From CALGDE01 sp964655355 (GTDB taxonomy: Bacteria > Cyanobacteriota > Cyanobacteriia > CACIAM-69d): DNA of 64,000 nt. The notes beneath the pieces were generated by a model. That model did not search any database, was not told where the DNA came from, and was given only the letters and a program-made list of their open reading frames with translations. Below, piece after piece: positions 35,135 through 43,196 of this stretch. Made by a program: the position numbers and the translations under genes. Within the stretch, counting starts at the first letter, position 1. Each line of letters opens with the position of its first letter. The stretch spans positions 1 through 64,000 of the forward strand of contig CAZZMD010000017.1 in NCBI GenBank assembly GCA_964655355.1, written 5' to 3'.

Positions 35135-36628
35135 ATGCCCCAGCCGATTGTCGCCGTCCAGAATTTAAATCATTACTACGGAGAGGGTCGTCTGCGGCGA
35201 CAGATTTTGTTTGAGGTGAATCTTGCGATTTACCCTGGCGAATTTGTGATTATGACGGGGCCTTCGGGGTCGGGTAAGAGTACGTTGTTGAGTTTAGTGG
35301 GCTGTCTTCGATCGCTCCAGGAAGGCAGTCTCAAAGTGTTGGGTCAAGAGCTGGTGGGGGCATCGGATGACCAACGGACCCGGATGCGGCAAAATTTTGG
35401 GTATATTTTCCAGGCCAGTAATCTGGTGACGTTCCTGACGGTGGAACAGAATATTGCTTCATCTTTGCATCTGCAGGGAGTCCTGGATGACGCCACGATT
35501 CGAGAAAAAATTTCTCAGATTCTGGACGATGTGAGCCTCCTGCCCCAGCAAAAGTTTTATCCCCATCAACTGTCGGGCGGCCAAAAACAACGGGCGGCGA
35601 TCGCGGGAGCCTTGGCCCCCCAGCCAAAGCTGGTGTTAGCGGATGAACCCACCGCCGCCCTAGATAGCAAAACCGGCCGCCAAATCATTGATTTAATCCA
35701 CCGCCTCGCGAAGGAACAGGGATCCGCTGTGCTGATGGTGACCCATGATCCCAGGATTCTCGATGTGGCGGATCGGATTATCAATATGGAAGACGGCAAC
35801 CTGGGTCTGGCCTATTCCCAAGAAATTTCCCTGGCGCTACCGGGGCTGAAGGAAGAACAGGTCACCGCGATGAATATCCAGCCGGATTTGTTGACCTATG
35901 AACCGGGGGCGATCGTCTTTCGCGAAGGTGATTCAGCCAATCTGTTTTATACCGTGGTGCAGGGGCGGGTGGAGGCTTACCATGACGAGGGCAATGGGCA
36001 ACGAAAGGTCCTGAATACCCTGGAAAGGGGGCAATTTTTTGGGGAAATTGGCTTGCTGAACCCCGACAGCCGCCGTAGTGCGTCCATTCGTGTCACCGAC
36101 GATGCCCCCGCGAAGCTGATGACGATTAAGCGGGACGATTTTCAGCAACTGATGCAGGTGTCCAACTTGACCGAGATGGTCATCGCCCAGACCTTGCAAG
36201 ATCGCATGAATCGTACGGTCCTGGCGAAAGCGTTACCCAGCGCCGCCGGTACGATCCAGCCCCTTCTGCGCCATGTTGAACGGCGAAAATATGATGCCGG
36301 GACAACCATCATCCAGCAAGGGGCGATCGCCGATTACTTTTACGTTGTGGTAGCGGGCTTCGTTGAGGTCATCACCGTAGATAGCCAGGATCAGCCCCGG
36401 CTATTGACCACCCTCGGTCCTGGGGATTATTTCGGTGAGATTGGCCTCTTTGAACAGCGCCCCCGCACCGTTACCGTCAGGACCAAAGTCAATACGTCGG
36501 TGGAGTTAATGGCTTTGCCCGCCTCCGCGTTTCAGGAGCTAATCGAAACCTCCCAGATGACCTATGACGCGATCGCCCATATGGTTTACGAACGGTTGAA
36601 AAATACAACCCGGTCTGAGCCCTATTAG
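35135..36628 (+). CDS. devA: DevA-type ABC ATPase fused to two cyclic-nucleotide-binding domains
   Basis: The protein has 497 residues. Residues 1-~230 are a complete LolD/MacB-class ATPase: Walker A GPSGSGKST (~43-51), Q-loop GYIFQASNLV, signature LSGGQKQRAAIA (~146), Walker B LVLADEPTA, and H-loop VMVTHDP-like (LMVTHDPRILDVAD). Ordinary DevA ends there. Here two cNMP-binding folds follow: ~245-365 with GAIVFREGDSANLFYTVVQG and FGEIGLLNPDSRRSASIRV, and ~375-490 with GTTIIQQGAIADYFYVVVAG and FGEIGLFEQRPRTVTVR. Both keep the phosphate-cassette Gly-Glu and Arg, so they may bind cAMP or cGMP. The fusion suggests second-messenger gating of the exporter. I am not aware of this being a standard DevA architecture. 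Confidence 0.85.
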   Translation: MPQPIVAVQNLNHYYGEGRLRRQILFEVNLAIYPGEFVIMTGPSGSGKSTLLSLVGCLRSLQEGSLKVLGQELVGASDDQRTRMRQNFGYIFQASNLVTFLTVEQNIASSLHLQGVLDDATIREKISQILDDVSLLPQQKFYPHQLSGGQKQRAAIAGALAPQPKLVLADEPTAALDSKTGRQIIDLIHRLAKEQGSAVLMVTHDPRILDVADRIINMEDGNLGLAYSQEISLALPGLKEEQVTAMNIQPDLLTYEPGAIVFREGDSANLFYTVVQGRVEAYHDEGNGQRKVLNTLERGQFFGEIGLLNPDSRRSASIRVTDDAPAKLMTIKRDDFQQLMQVSNLTEMVIAQTLQDRMNRTVLAKALPSAAGTIQPLLRHVERRKYDAGTTIIQQGAIADYFYVVVAGFVEVITVDSQDQPRLLTTLGPGDYFGEIGLFEQRPRTVTVRTKVNTSVELMALPASAFQELIETSQMTYDAIAHMVYERLKNTTRSEPY

Positions 36629-36680
36629 TTTGAAGGCATTAGTTTTAAGACATTAGTTTTAAAGCATTAGTTTTAAGGCA
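36624..36680. repeat. Short tandem repeat of about 16 bp
   Basis: Four imperfect copies of GCATTAGTTTTAAG directly at and after the stop codon of the devA-like gene. The remaining spacer to 36793 shows nothing else. Confidence 0.7.
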
Positions 36681-36793
36681 ATGTCTGCCCGCCATCGGCA
36701 GTGTCAACGTCATTCAACGTCATGGGCAGACAATTGATTGCACCTCGTTCAACATCTGCCCAAAAATCTGCCCAAAACCGATTTGAGTCTTCC

Positions 36794-38857
36794 TTAGGAC
36801 TGAGGCGAGTCCCCCTGTCCAATCCGAAGATAGGTGAATGCGATCGCGGCCATCGCATTGGCTTTCGCCCGATGATCGTCAATTTTTTCGACGGTCGTTT
36901 GGGCTTCCGCCAACATGTCGAAGGCGCGATCGCTTTCCCCAAGCCGTGCGTATCCTTGGGCAACGTTCATGAGTCCATTGGCCCTTGACCAGTCGTCTTC
37001 AATGTTGGCGCTGGCCGCCTGGGCTGAGGTCATTGCGGCTAGGGCCCGGCTCTTATCCTCCAGTTCTAAGTAGACTTGGGAGACGCCATTGAGGAAAAAG
37101 GTTTGAGTATAGGGATCCCCTTGAGCCTCAAGCAATCTTTGCGCCCGGGTTAGGTTACGAATGGCGCGATCGCTGACGCCTAGGCTGGAGTAGGTGCGTG
37201 CGATTTGCTGGAGCACATTGATTTGTGACGGTTCGTCATCGGAGAGACGCTCGGCAGCAGCTTGGGCAATGGCGAGGGTGGCGATCGCCTGGTCGTCTTG
37301 CTCCAACCCTTTGTAGACATGGGCAATGCTGAGGGACTGGAAAGCCTTGACCTTGGGGGATTCGGTGGTGGTGGCCACGGTCAGAGCGGCCTCCATCGCT
37401 TCTCCACTGCGATCGCGATCACCATATTTGTCATAGGCCCTGGCCAAACTTAAGAGGGCTGACACCTTGGAACCATCGCTGGTGATTTCGTCGGCGATGG
37501 TGCGCGCCTTTGCAAGGGTGGCGAGGGCGCGATCGCCATCTTCTCGTTGGAAGTAAGCCTCGGCGAGGGGAAAGAACGTAAAGGCTCTGACATCTGCTTG
37601 TTCAATGGTGGCAACGCTTTGTGCCGCTTGCTCCAACGCGGCTAAGGCGCGATCATCCTGCTCTAATTTGTCGTAAACTCGGGCAATTTGTAGCAAGGCA
37701 TTGGTCTGGGCCCAAGGCTCATCGTTGAGTTTTGCCACTGCCGCCTGGGCCGTTTCCAAGGCTTCTATCGCGTGCTCGCCAGTGCCTAAAGAGTCGGCAA
37801 ATTCCTGATAAATCTGACCCGATCCCACCCACTGGAACGCACGCATTTGCTCCGATTCAATGTCATCTATTTGGGATTGGACGGTTTGTAGGGTCTCCAC
37901 CAGGCGATCGCGATCACCCACTTCCCCGGCAATACGTCCCAAACTCATCAACGCCGAGACGCGCAGATGCGAATCCTCCAAGGTTTCGGCTGCCGCGAGG
38001 GAGGTTGCGATGACATCCCCGGCCCGCTCCCGTTCACCCCAGTTTCCATACAGTTGCGCCACCCACATCAGTCGGAATGCAAGGGGGGGCTGACCGTCCA
38101 CATCCCCCGCCTCAACCGCTGCCTGTTCCGCCTGGACAAGGGCATTAATGGCCGGCCCCGGTTGTTCCAAGGTTTGATAGGCCTGGGCGATGCTCATCCA
38201 ACCATAGAAAAGGGGAATGGAATCGGAGGGAATCAGTGCCTCCGCCGTTTTCAGCGATCGCAGGGTATGCTTGTCTTCCCCCAACTCCCCATAGAGCCGG
38301 GCAATCACGACCCAGTCTTCACTATTCACGGCCGCCGTCTGTGCTGCCCTTAGGGTTGCCAGAGCCTGATCGCGATCGCCCACTTTTCCGTATACCAGGG
38401 CAATCTGACGTAAAACCTGCCCCCTAAATTTTGGGTCACGGATGCCATTGGCCCTGGTTTCCAGGGCAGCCAACCGCTCCGTAATGCGATCGCGATGCTC
38501 CAGATTTGCCGAATCATTATCCGCAAATAGACGGTCTTCTAATGGACTTTCTACCGGGCTCCCATCACTCTCCAGAAAGGGATTATCCGTTAATCGCCTC
38601 TCTTCTAATAGACCCTCTTCTAATAGACTTTCTTCTAATAGACTTTCTGCCCGGCTCCCATCACTCCCCTGGAATGGCTGGAAACTCTCTATGGTTTTGC
38701 CCGCTCCCGCCGTTAAATTCAATAGGGCGATCGCGCCAACGATGGCCAGGGAAACTTTGGATCGACGTGTTTTCCCCCATGGGAGGACGTCAATATTTTG
38801 GTCAATATTTTGGTCAATATTTTGGTCAGTATTGTGAACGGCTTGTTGTATCGACAT
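36794..38857 (-). CDS. TPR-like repeat protein, membrane-anchored or exported
   Basis: The protein has 687 residues. One hydrophobic N-terminal segment (SKVSLAIVGAIALLNLTAG, residues ~33-51) acts as a signal or anchor. Residues ~150-680 are a continuous array of ~40-residue helical repeats that alternate an AL(A/E)xL(A/E)xAQ helix with a (V/A)YxxLGxxDRA helix, such as DRALATLAKARTIADEITSD and LLSLARAYDKYGDRDRSGEA. This is a TPR/SEL1-like solenoid for protein-protein contacts. The region before it is low-complexity: NID-Q repeats from a 12-bp DNA repeat, and SLLEE-type repeats from a 15-bp DNA repeat. It stands alone on its strand after convergent transcription from the devA-like gene. Confidence 0.75.
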   Translation of the reverse strand: MSIQQAVHNTDQNIDQNIDQNIDVLPWGKTRRSKVSLAIVGAIALLNLTAGAGKTIESFQPFQGSDGSRAESLLEESLLEEGLLEERRLTDNPFLESDGSPVESPLEDRLFADNDSANLEHRDRITERLAALETRANGIRDPKFRGQVLRQIALVYGKVGDRDQALATLRAAQTAAVNSEDWVVIARLYGELGEDKHTLRSLKTAEALIPSDSIPLFYGWMSIAQAYQTLEQPGPAINALVQAEQAAVEAGDVDGQPPLAFRLMWVAQLYGNWGERERAGDVIATSLAAAETLEDSHLRVSALMSLGRIAGEVGDRDRLVETLQTVQSQIDDIESEQMRAFQWVGSGQIYQEFADSLGTGEHAIEALETAQAAVAKLNDEPWAQTNALLQIARVYDKLEQDDRALAALEQAAQSVATIEQADVRAFTFFPLAEAYFQREDGDRALATLAKARTIADEITSDGSKVSALLSLARAYDKYGDRDRSGEAMEAALTVATTTESPKVKAFQSLSIAHVYKGLEQDDQAIATLAIAQAAAERLSDDEPSQINVLQQIARTYSSLGVSDRAIRNLTRAQRLLEAQGDPYTQTFFLNGVSQVYLELEDKSRALAAMTSAQAASANIEDDWSRANGLMNVAQGYARLGESDRAFDMLAEAQTTVEKIDDHRAKANAMAAIAFTYLRIGQGDSPQS
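38579..38650. repeat. 15-bp tandem repeat inside the TPR-like gene
   Basis: Several copies of TCTTCTAATAGACTT-like units, in frame, producing successive xLLEE motifs. A longer flanking near-repeat (CCCGGCTCCCATCACTC-like) occurs on both sides at ~38553 and ~38653. Confidence 0.75.
38788..38826. repeat. 12-bp tandem repeat inside the TPR-like gene
   Basis: Three full copies of TCAATATTTTGG plus a partial one, in frame, giving the D-Q-N-I repeats near the N-terminus. Confidence 0.8.
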
Positions 38858-39077
38858 GGGAGCACCTTCAATGGAGAAATGTCTACGGCTATTCCCATTG
38901 GATGCGGAATGTAATGCAAAATACCAATTTGTCGGCCGGTTCTTAGATTGCCACTTCGATTGTCACTGCAATTTTTGATGCCCTGGCCCCAAGATTGATG
39001 CAAGCGGTTGTATGGGTAAACCGAATTGAGACATAAAACGAATTGCGATGCAACCCCGGTAATCTTGACCCGATTCC

Positions 39078-39953
39078 TTAGCCTCTAAAGGCTTTAGGGG
39101 CCACCCCCACCACCTTGCGAAATTGCTTACTAAGGTGGCTGTGACTATTGAACCCACACTCCAGAGCGATCGTGATAATGGGTTGATCGCTGTGTTTCAG
39201 TAAATGTTTGGCGCGTTCCAATCGTTGTTGAATCACATATTGATGGGGTGAAATTCCCATGGATTGTTTGAACATGCGTCCAAAATGGAACGGACTCATA
39301 TTCAGCAATCCAGCCAAATCCGACAACTTAATCGCCTCGCCTAATCCAGCATCAATGTAGTCCAGGATCTGGTTAAGCTGATACGCCGGTAATCCCCCTT
39401 CATAGGTTGGCACCTGGACCGCGGTCGTCCCATAGGTGCGCAATAGCTGCACCGCCAATACATTGGCCAGCGAGTCTAAATACAGCCCGCTGCTGGCCTG
39501 CCGTTGCTGCATCTCTGCCGTTAGCAAATTGGCGATCGCCTCAAGCTGCTGCTGGCGACTCTGAAACGTCGGCACCAAAGTCAGGCGATCGCCATTCTTC
39601 CCCAAAGTTTCTTCCGCAACCCGCTTCAGGAAAGGCTCCGGCAACTGGATTTGCAAACAATTTTCGTGCCCCCCCTCCCAGCGAACAAACAATGGCGTAT
39701 TCGCTGGGGTAACGAGCATATCGCCATGGCGGTACAGGCCAGTGTGAGTCTTCCCATCCTGAGCCTGTAGGTAATTCAGGGGGCGCGACGTCAGATTCAC
39801 AAACAACGTGTGAGACGTCGCCGCATGAAAATCCCCCTCCCCCGGCGGCAATTGCAGATGATCAATCTGAATCGTCTCCGTCTCCAGGCTCAGCTCGGAC
39901 GCACTGGGATGGGGGTCTTCAGGCAATAAATCGGCTGGTTGGGATTGAGCCAT
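39078..39953 (-). CDS. AraC-family transcriptional regulator
   Basis: The protein has 291 residues. The N-terminal ~180 residues form a cupin-like sensor part (HGDMLVTPANTPLFVRWEGG) of the type in AraC-binding-like domains. Residues ~185-291 are the double helix-turn-helix DNA-binding domain: LNQILDYIDAGLGEAIKLSD, LAGLLNMSPFHFGRMFKQS, GISPHQYVIQQRLERAKHLL, IALECGFNSHSHLSKQFRK. It is divergent from the DUF1772 gene at 40212. A pair of direct repeats in the shared spacer is a candidate binding site, so it probably controls the 40212-42328 genes and itself. The inducer is unknown. Confidence 0.9.
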   Translation of the reverse strand: MAQSQPADLLPEDPHPSASELSLETETIQIDHLQLPPGEGDFHAATSHTLFVNLTSRPLNYLQAQDGKTHTGLYRHGDMLVTPANTPLFVRWEGGHENCLQIQLPEPFLKRVAEETLGKNGDRLTLVPTFQSRQQQLEAIANLLTAEMQQRQASSGLYLDSLANVLAVQLLRTYGTTAVQVPTYEGGLPAYQLNQILDYIDAGLGEAIKLSDLAGLLNMSPFHFGRMFKQSMGISPHQYVIQQRLERAKHLLKHSDQPIITIALECGFNSHSHLSKQFRKVVGVAPKAFRG

Positions 39954-40107
39954 GGTTCAAAGCATCGTCACGTCGCCGATCGCGGGGTCCTGGCAGCACC
40001 TTCCATCTAGACCTTGGGATTTTCTCTGCCCGTTGCAATATCGAGATTTTGTCTCAATGAAATTTTGTCTTGATCTTAGGCGTCGCACCCCAGTCTTACA
40101 AGTCACC

Positions 40108-40139
40108 GCAAGAAAGTGACAGCCCGGCAAGAAATGACA
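40108..40139 (+). promoter_or_regulatory. Candidate AraC-family operator (direct repeat)
   Basis: GCAAGAAAGTGACA (40108-40121) and GCAAGAAATGACA (40127-40139) are direct repeats 19 bp apart, about 75-105 bp before the DUF1772 start. AraC dimers often bind such repeats on one DNA face. A hairpin, CCTTGAGGA/TCCTCATCAAGG, lies at 40164-40186. Confidence 0.4.
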
Positions 40140-40211
40140 AGCACCGCCAGAGCATCCTTCGTACCTTGAGGATGTCCTCATCAAGGGACTCATCCCTAAG
40201 GAACTTGAACC

Positions 40212-40715
40212 ATGTCAACCGTAGCAACGTTTCAAATTGTTCTGATTTTAGCCACCTTACTCTGCTCCCTCGTGGCAGGTTTTCTGTTTGCCTTTGCCAC
40301 AGTCGTCATGCCGGGCATCAAAACCCTAAAGGACCGCGAATTTATCCGAGCATTCCAAGCGATCGACGGCGTCATCCAAAATAACCAACCCCTATTTGTC
40401 GCCGTCTGGATGGGGTCCGTGGTGCTAGTGGTGGCGGCCGCCGGACTGGGGCTTGGACGGCTGGAGGGTGCCCAGCGGCTGCTCTTGATCTCAGCCCCTC
40501 TGGTCTACATCCTCGGGGTCCAATGGTCCACCTTCACCATGAATGTCCCCCTCAACAACCGCCTCCAAGCCCTGAACGTCGAGACCATGGACGAAGCCGC
40601 ACTGAAGGCAGCTCGAATGGGTTTTGAACCCAGTTGGAATCGATGGAATTTGATCAGAACACCTTTTGCCGGCTTGGCATCGGTTCTGCTGATGATTCTC
40701 CTCTTCAGACTCTGA
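40212..40715 (+). CDS. DUF1772 family membrane protein
   Basis: This 167-residue protein has four membrane helices (IVLILATLLCSLVAGFLFAF, LFVAVWMGSVVLVVAAAGL, LLLISAPLVYILGVQWST and the C-terminal ASVLLMILLFRL). The family signature region FTMNVPLNNRLQALN and FEPSWNRWNLIRT is clear. The fold is related to anthrone-oxygenase-like proteins, but no activity is established for this group. It is first in a short plus-strand series with an NmrA-like reductase and a DUF4345 protein, divergent from AraC. This kind of set is common next to AraC/TetR regulators and is probably induced by a small organic compound or stress. Confidence 0.8.
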   Translation: MSTVATFQIVLILATLLCSLVAGFLFAFATVVMPGIKTLKDREFIRAFQAIDGVIQNNQPLFVAVWMGSVVLVVAAAGLGLGRLEGAQRLLLISAPLVYILGVQWSTFTMNVPLNNRLQALNVETMDEAALKAARMGFEPSWNRWNLIRTPFAGLASVLLMILLFRL

Positions 40716-40837
40716 AGCGCACCGAGTTTGGCTGCCATAGGCAGCAATCAGTCCCTAGCTTTTTCGTTTCAACACTTTTCGCTTCAACAGACCTTTAGTT
40801 TCGACAAACCCTTAGTTTCAACAGAGAGGAATGACAG

Positions 40838-41707
40838 ATGATTTGCATCACTGGAGCCGGTGGAACCGTCGGACGCGAAGTGGTTAAGCTACTTCAATTA
40901 GCCAAGGTACCGTTTCGCGTTGCCTATTTCTCCCAAGACAAGGCGGAGGCGGCACGGGAGCAAGGGATCGAGGCCGTTACCATCGACTACAATCGCCCGG
41001 AGACCCTTCGCACGGCATTTCAGGGCTGCGATAAGGTATTTCTCCTGGGGCCAAATGCCCTTAACCAGACGCAACTTGAACTCAACGCCGTCGCAGCAGC
41101 GAAAGCGGTTGGTGTGCAGCACATTGTGAAGCAGTCCGTTATGGGAGCCGAAGACGAGGCATTCAGCCTTGCCCTGATTCATCGCCCCGTCGAGCAAGCC
41201 ATTGAATCGAGCGGCATGGCCTGGACATTTCTTCGCCCCAACAGCTACATGCAGAATGTCGTCACGTTTATGAGTGAAACGATCGCGGCTGAATCCGCGT
41301 TTTACAGCGCCAGCGGCGAGGCAAAAATTGCCCATGTCGACGTGCGTGACATTGCGGCGGTGGCCGTGAAAGCACTGACGGAGCCGAACCACGGAGGGCA
41401 GGCCTATACGCTGACCGGGTCCGAAGCACTGACCTATGACCAGATCGCGGGCGAGCTATCGAAAGTGCTGGGGCGGTCCATCAGCCATATCAGCCTTCCC
41501 CCTGCGGATTTAAAACACGGCATGCTTGCAGAAGGTATGCCAGAGGCGATCGCGGATCGGATGCTCGATCTCGAACGCTACTACCGCGAGGATCAAGCCA
41601 GCCGCATCACCACCGATATCCAGCAGGTGACCGGTCTTGAACCAAGACGATTTGCGCAGTACACGCAGGACTATGCACCGCTGCTACGATCGCCCACCGC
41701 AGTGTGA
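40838..41707 (+). CDS. NmrA-like NAD(P)-binding reductase
   Basis: The protein has 289 residues with a good ribosome-binding site (AGAGAGGA) before ATG 40838. It is an atypical short-chain dehydrogenase: ITGAGGTVGREVVKLL is the dinucleotide-binding glycine motif. KVFLLGPNALNQTQLELNAV, HIVKQSVMGAEDEAFSL and WTFLRPNSYMQNVVTFMS match the NmrA/QorB (NAD(P)H:quinone oxidoreductase 2) group, which either reduces quinones or senses the NADP(H) ratio. The C-terminal part (YTLTGSEALTYDQIAGELS) is typical. The 122-bp gap from the DUF1772 gene contains repeated TTAGTTTC(G/A)ACA units. Confidence 0.85.
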   Translation: MICITGAGGTVGREVVKLLQLAKVPFRVAYFSQDKAEAAREQGIEAVTIDYNRPETLRTAFQGCDKVFLLGPNALNQTQLELNAVAAAKAVGVQHIVKQSVMGAEDEAFSLALIHRPVEQAIESSGMAWTFLRPNSYMQNVVTFMSETIAAESAFYSASGEAKIAHVDVRDIAAVAVKALTEPNHGGQAYTLTGSEALTYDQIAGELSKVLGRSISHISLPPADLKHGMLAEGMPEAIADRMLDLERYYREDQASRITTDIQQVTGLEPRRFAQYTQDYAPLLRSPTAV

Positions 41708-41749
41708 TAGTCATCCTGCCTCCGTGCCTGGGCAGCTTTGGCCGTAACT

Positions 41750-41780
41750 CTGGAGTAGAGGGCGATCGCCCCTACTCCAG
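41750..41780 (+). terminator. Long hairpin centred on a HIP1 site
   Basis: CTGGAGTAG (41750-41758) pairs with CTACTCCAG (41772-41780), and the inner part is the palindrome GGGCGATCGCCC, giving about 15 pairs per arm. It lies 43 nt after the reductase stop and is followed by a loosely T-containing stretch; probable terminator or mRNA-stabilising hairpin. Confidence 0.5.
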
Positions 41781-41881
41781 AACGGGTAAAGATTTTGCTG
41801 ATTTTGCCCGTCGATTTGCCGCCCCTCAACTTGCGACTTATTAATCCCACAGCTTAATTCCACAACTTTGAGAAACGTCCC

Positions 41882-42328
41882 ATGAACCGCCTCATTTCTA
41901 CTTTCCTCACATTTGCCGCCCTACTCCTACTGGCCATTGGTGGCACTATCCTGCTGGCCCCCCATACCTTCTATGGGAGTGATGGAATCATGCTCGGCAA
42001 TGATCCCAGCCTACTCTCGGAAATTCGCGCCCCCGGTGGCTTGCTGGCTGCCAGTGCTCTGATCATCCTCACTGGCGTCTTTCGTCACAACCTGCGATCA
42101 ATCGCTCTAATGCTGACTGTCCTTGTTTACGGCTCGTTCGGCCTCTCGCGTTTGGTAAGCCTGTCCCTAGATGGAGTACCGTCTTCTAGTCTGTTGATTG
42201 CAACGGTGATTGAGTTGGTCGCGGCAGCGATAGGACTTGGGATTCTATGGTGTCTACCTTCTGTCGGGGGCGATAACTCCCACCCCAATGGCGGCTTGGG
42301 AACCGCGACGAGACCTTGGATGCAATAG
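41882..42328 (+). CDS. DUF4345 family membrane protein
   Basis: This 148-residue protein has four hydrophobic helices (LTFAALLLLAIGGTILLAP, GLLAASALIILTGVF, ALMLTVLVYGSFGLSRLVSL, SLLIATVIELVAAAIGLGIL). The DUF4345 signatures LSEIRAPGGLLAAS and YGSFGLSRLVSL are visible. Function is unknown. It is the last of the plus-strand group after the AraC regulator and before the TetR gene on the other strand. Confidence 0.75.
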   Translation: MNRLISTFLTFAALLLLAIGGTILLAPHTFYGSDGIMLGNDPSLLSEIRAPGGLLAASALIILTGVFRHNLRSIALMLTVLVYGSFGLSRLVSLSLDGVPSSSLLIATVIELVAAAIGLGILWCLPSVGGDNSHPNGGLGTATRPWMQ

Positions 42329-42520
42329 GCCGCTTGCATAAATCTTGGATGGCATGGGTTCGTCCCTGACCGCAGAAGACGTCAATGAGAAGGCAGCAAT
42401 AAACAGTCTTGGCATAGTTAGGGGGGCAATCAGCAGTGCAGCGAGCCTTGCACCGCCCCTATGGCCGCGGGATTAGGGATATGTGGCGATCGCTGGCTAA
42501 TCCACGGGGCAGTCATAGCT

Positions 42521-43114
42521 TCAAGCCAAATTTTCGATATAGCGACGAATGACCGCTGTTTGCTGCTCTAAGCTCAATTGCCGCGATTGAATCAGTGAAT
42601 CCAAACTTAAGCCATTGACTAAGGCCAGCAATATATTGGCTTCACTCTCCAGATCAAGATCCATACGGATACTGTGCTGCTGCTGGAGGGTCTCTAACTC
42701 TTTCAGAATGGCTTGGCGTAACTGCTCAGCGCTGTGCCGATGGTTCGTCATCAGGTCTTCACGACCGACGGCATAGCCCAAAAACGCTGCCCACACCCTG
42801 AGAATATCTTGACCTTCCTGATCAACGGGCAAAAACGAAGACAGCATTGCAACAAAGCGATCTATTCCCGCACCGTCCCCCGCACCGCCAACCATTGCCG
42901 CCTCCATCCTGGCTTGCAATCGCGCCGTCACCTGATGCAAAGCAAATAAAATCAACTCCTGCTTATTGCGGAAGTAATGGGTTACTACCCCCGTCGTGCA
43001 ATTCATCTCATGGGCGATCGCCCGCAAACTGGTGCGATCCAACCCCTCCCGAACAATCACCCGCCAGGCCGCCTCTGCCACTTCCAGTCGCCGATCATTC
43101 TGTACTGCGGACAT
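42521..43114 (-). CDS. TetR/AcrR-family repressor (BetI-like C-terminus)
   Basis: The protein has 197 residues from the ATG at 43114 (MSAVQNDRRLEVAEAAWRVI). The N-terminal helix-turn-helix reads GLDRTSLRAIAHEMNCTTGV followed by VTHYFRNKQELI, the classical TetR signature. The ligand-binding helical domain (residues ~70-197) resembles the BetI-type C-terminal domain. A perfect 15-bp inverted repeat lies 35 bp upstream, between this gene and the divergent membrane-protein gene at 43197, so it probably represses both. Confidence 0.9.
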   Translation of the reverse strand: MSAVQNDRRLEVAEAAWRVIVREGLDRTSLRAIAHEMNCTTGVVTHYFRNKQELILFALHQVTARLQARMEAAMVGGAGDGAGIDRFVAMLSSFLPVDQEGQDILRVWAAFLGYAVGREDLMTNHRHSAEQLRQAILKELETLQQQHSIRMDLDLESEANILLALVNGLSLDSLIQSRQLSLEQQTAVIRRYIENLA

Positions 43115-43148
43115 TTGCAATTCCCTGAGCTGCCTGCTTGATGAATAT

Positions 43149-43187
43149 CATAACAGTTGTTATTTTACGAATATAACAACTGTTATG
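43149..43187. promoter_or_regulatory. Candidate TetR operator, perfect 15-bp inverted repeat
   Basis: CATAACAGTTGTTAT (43149-43163) and ATAACAACTGTTATG (43173-43187) with a 9-bp spacer, in the space between the TetR-type gene and the divergent membrane-protein gene. Because the right arm includes the ATG at 43185, the downstream ATG at 43197 is the likelier start of that gene. Confidence 0.75.
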
Positions 43188-43196
43188 AGGTCAGCC

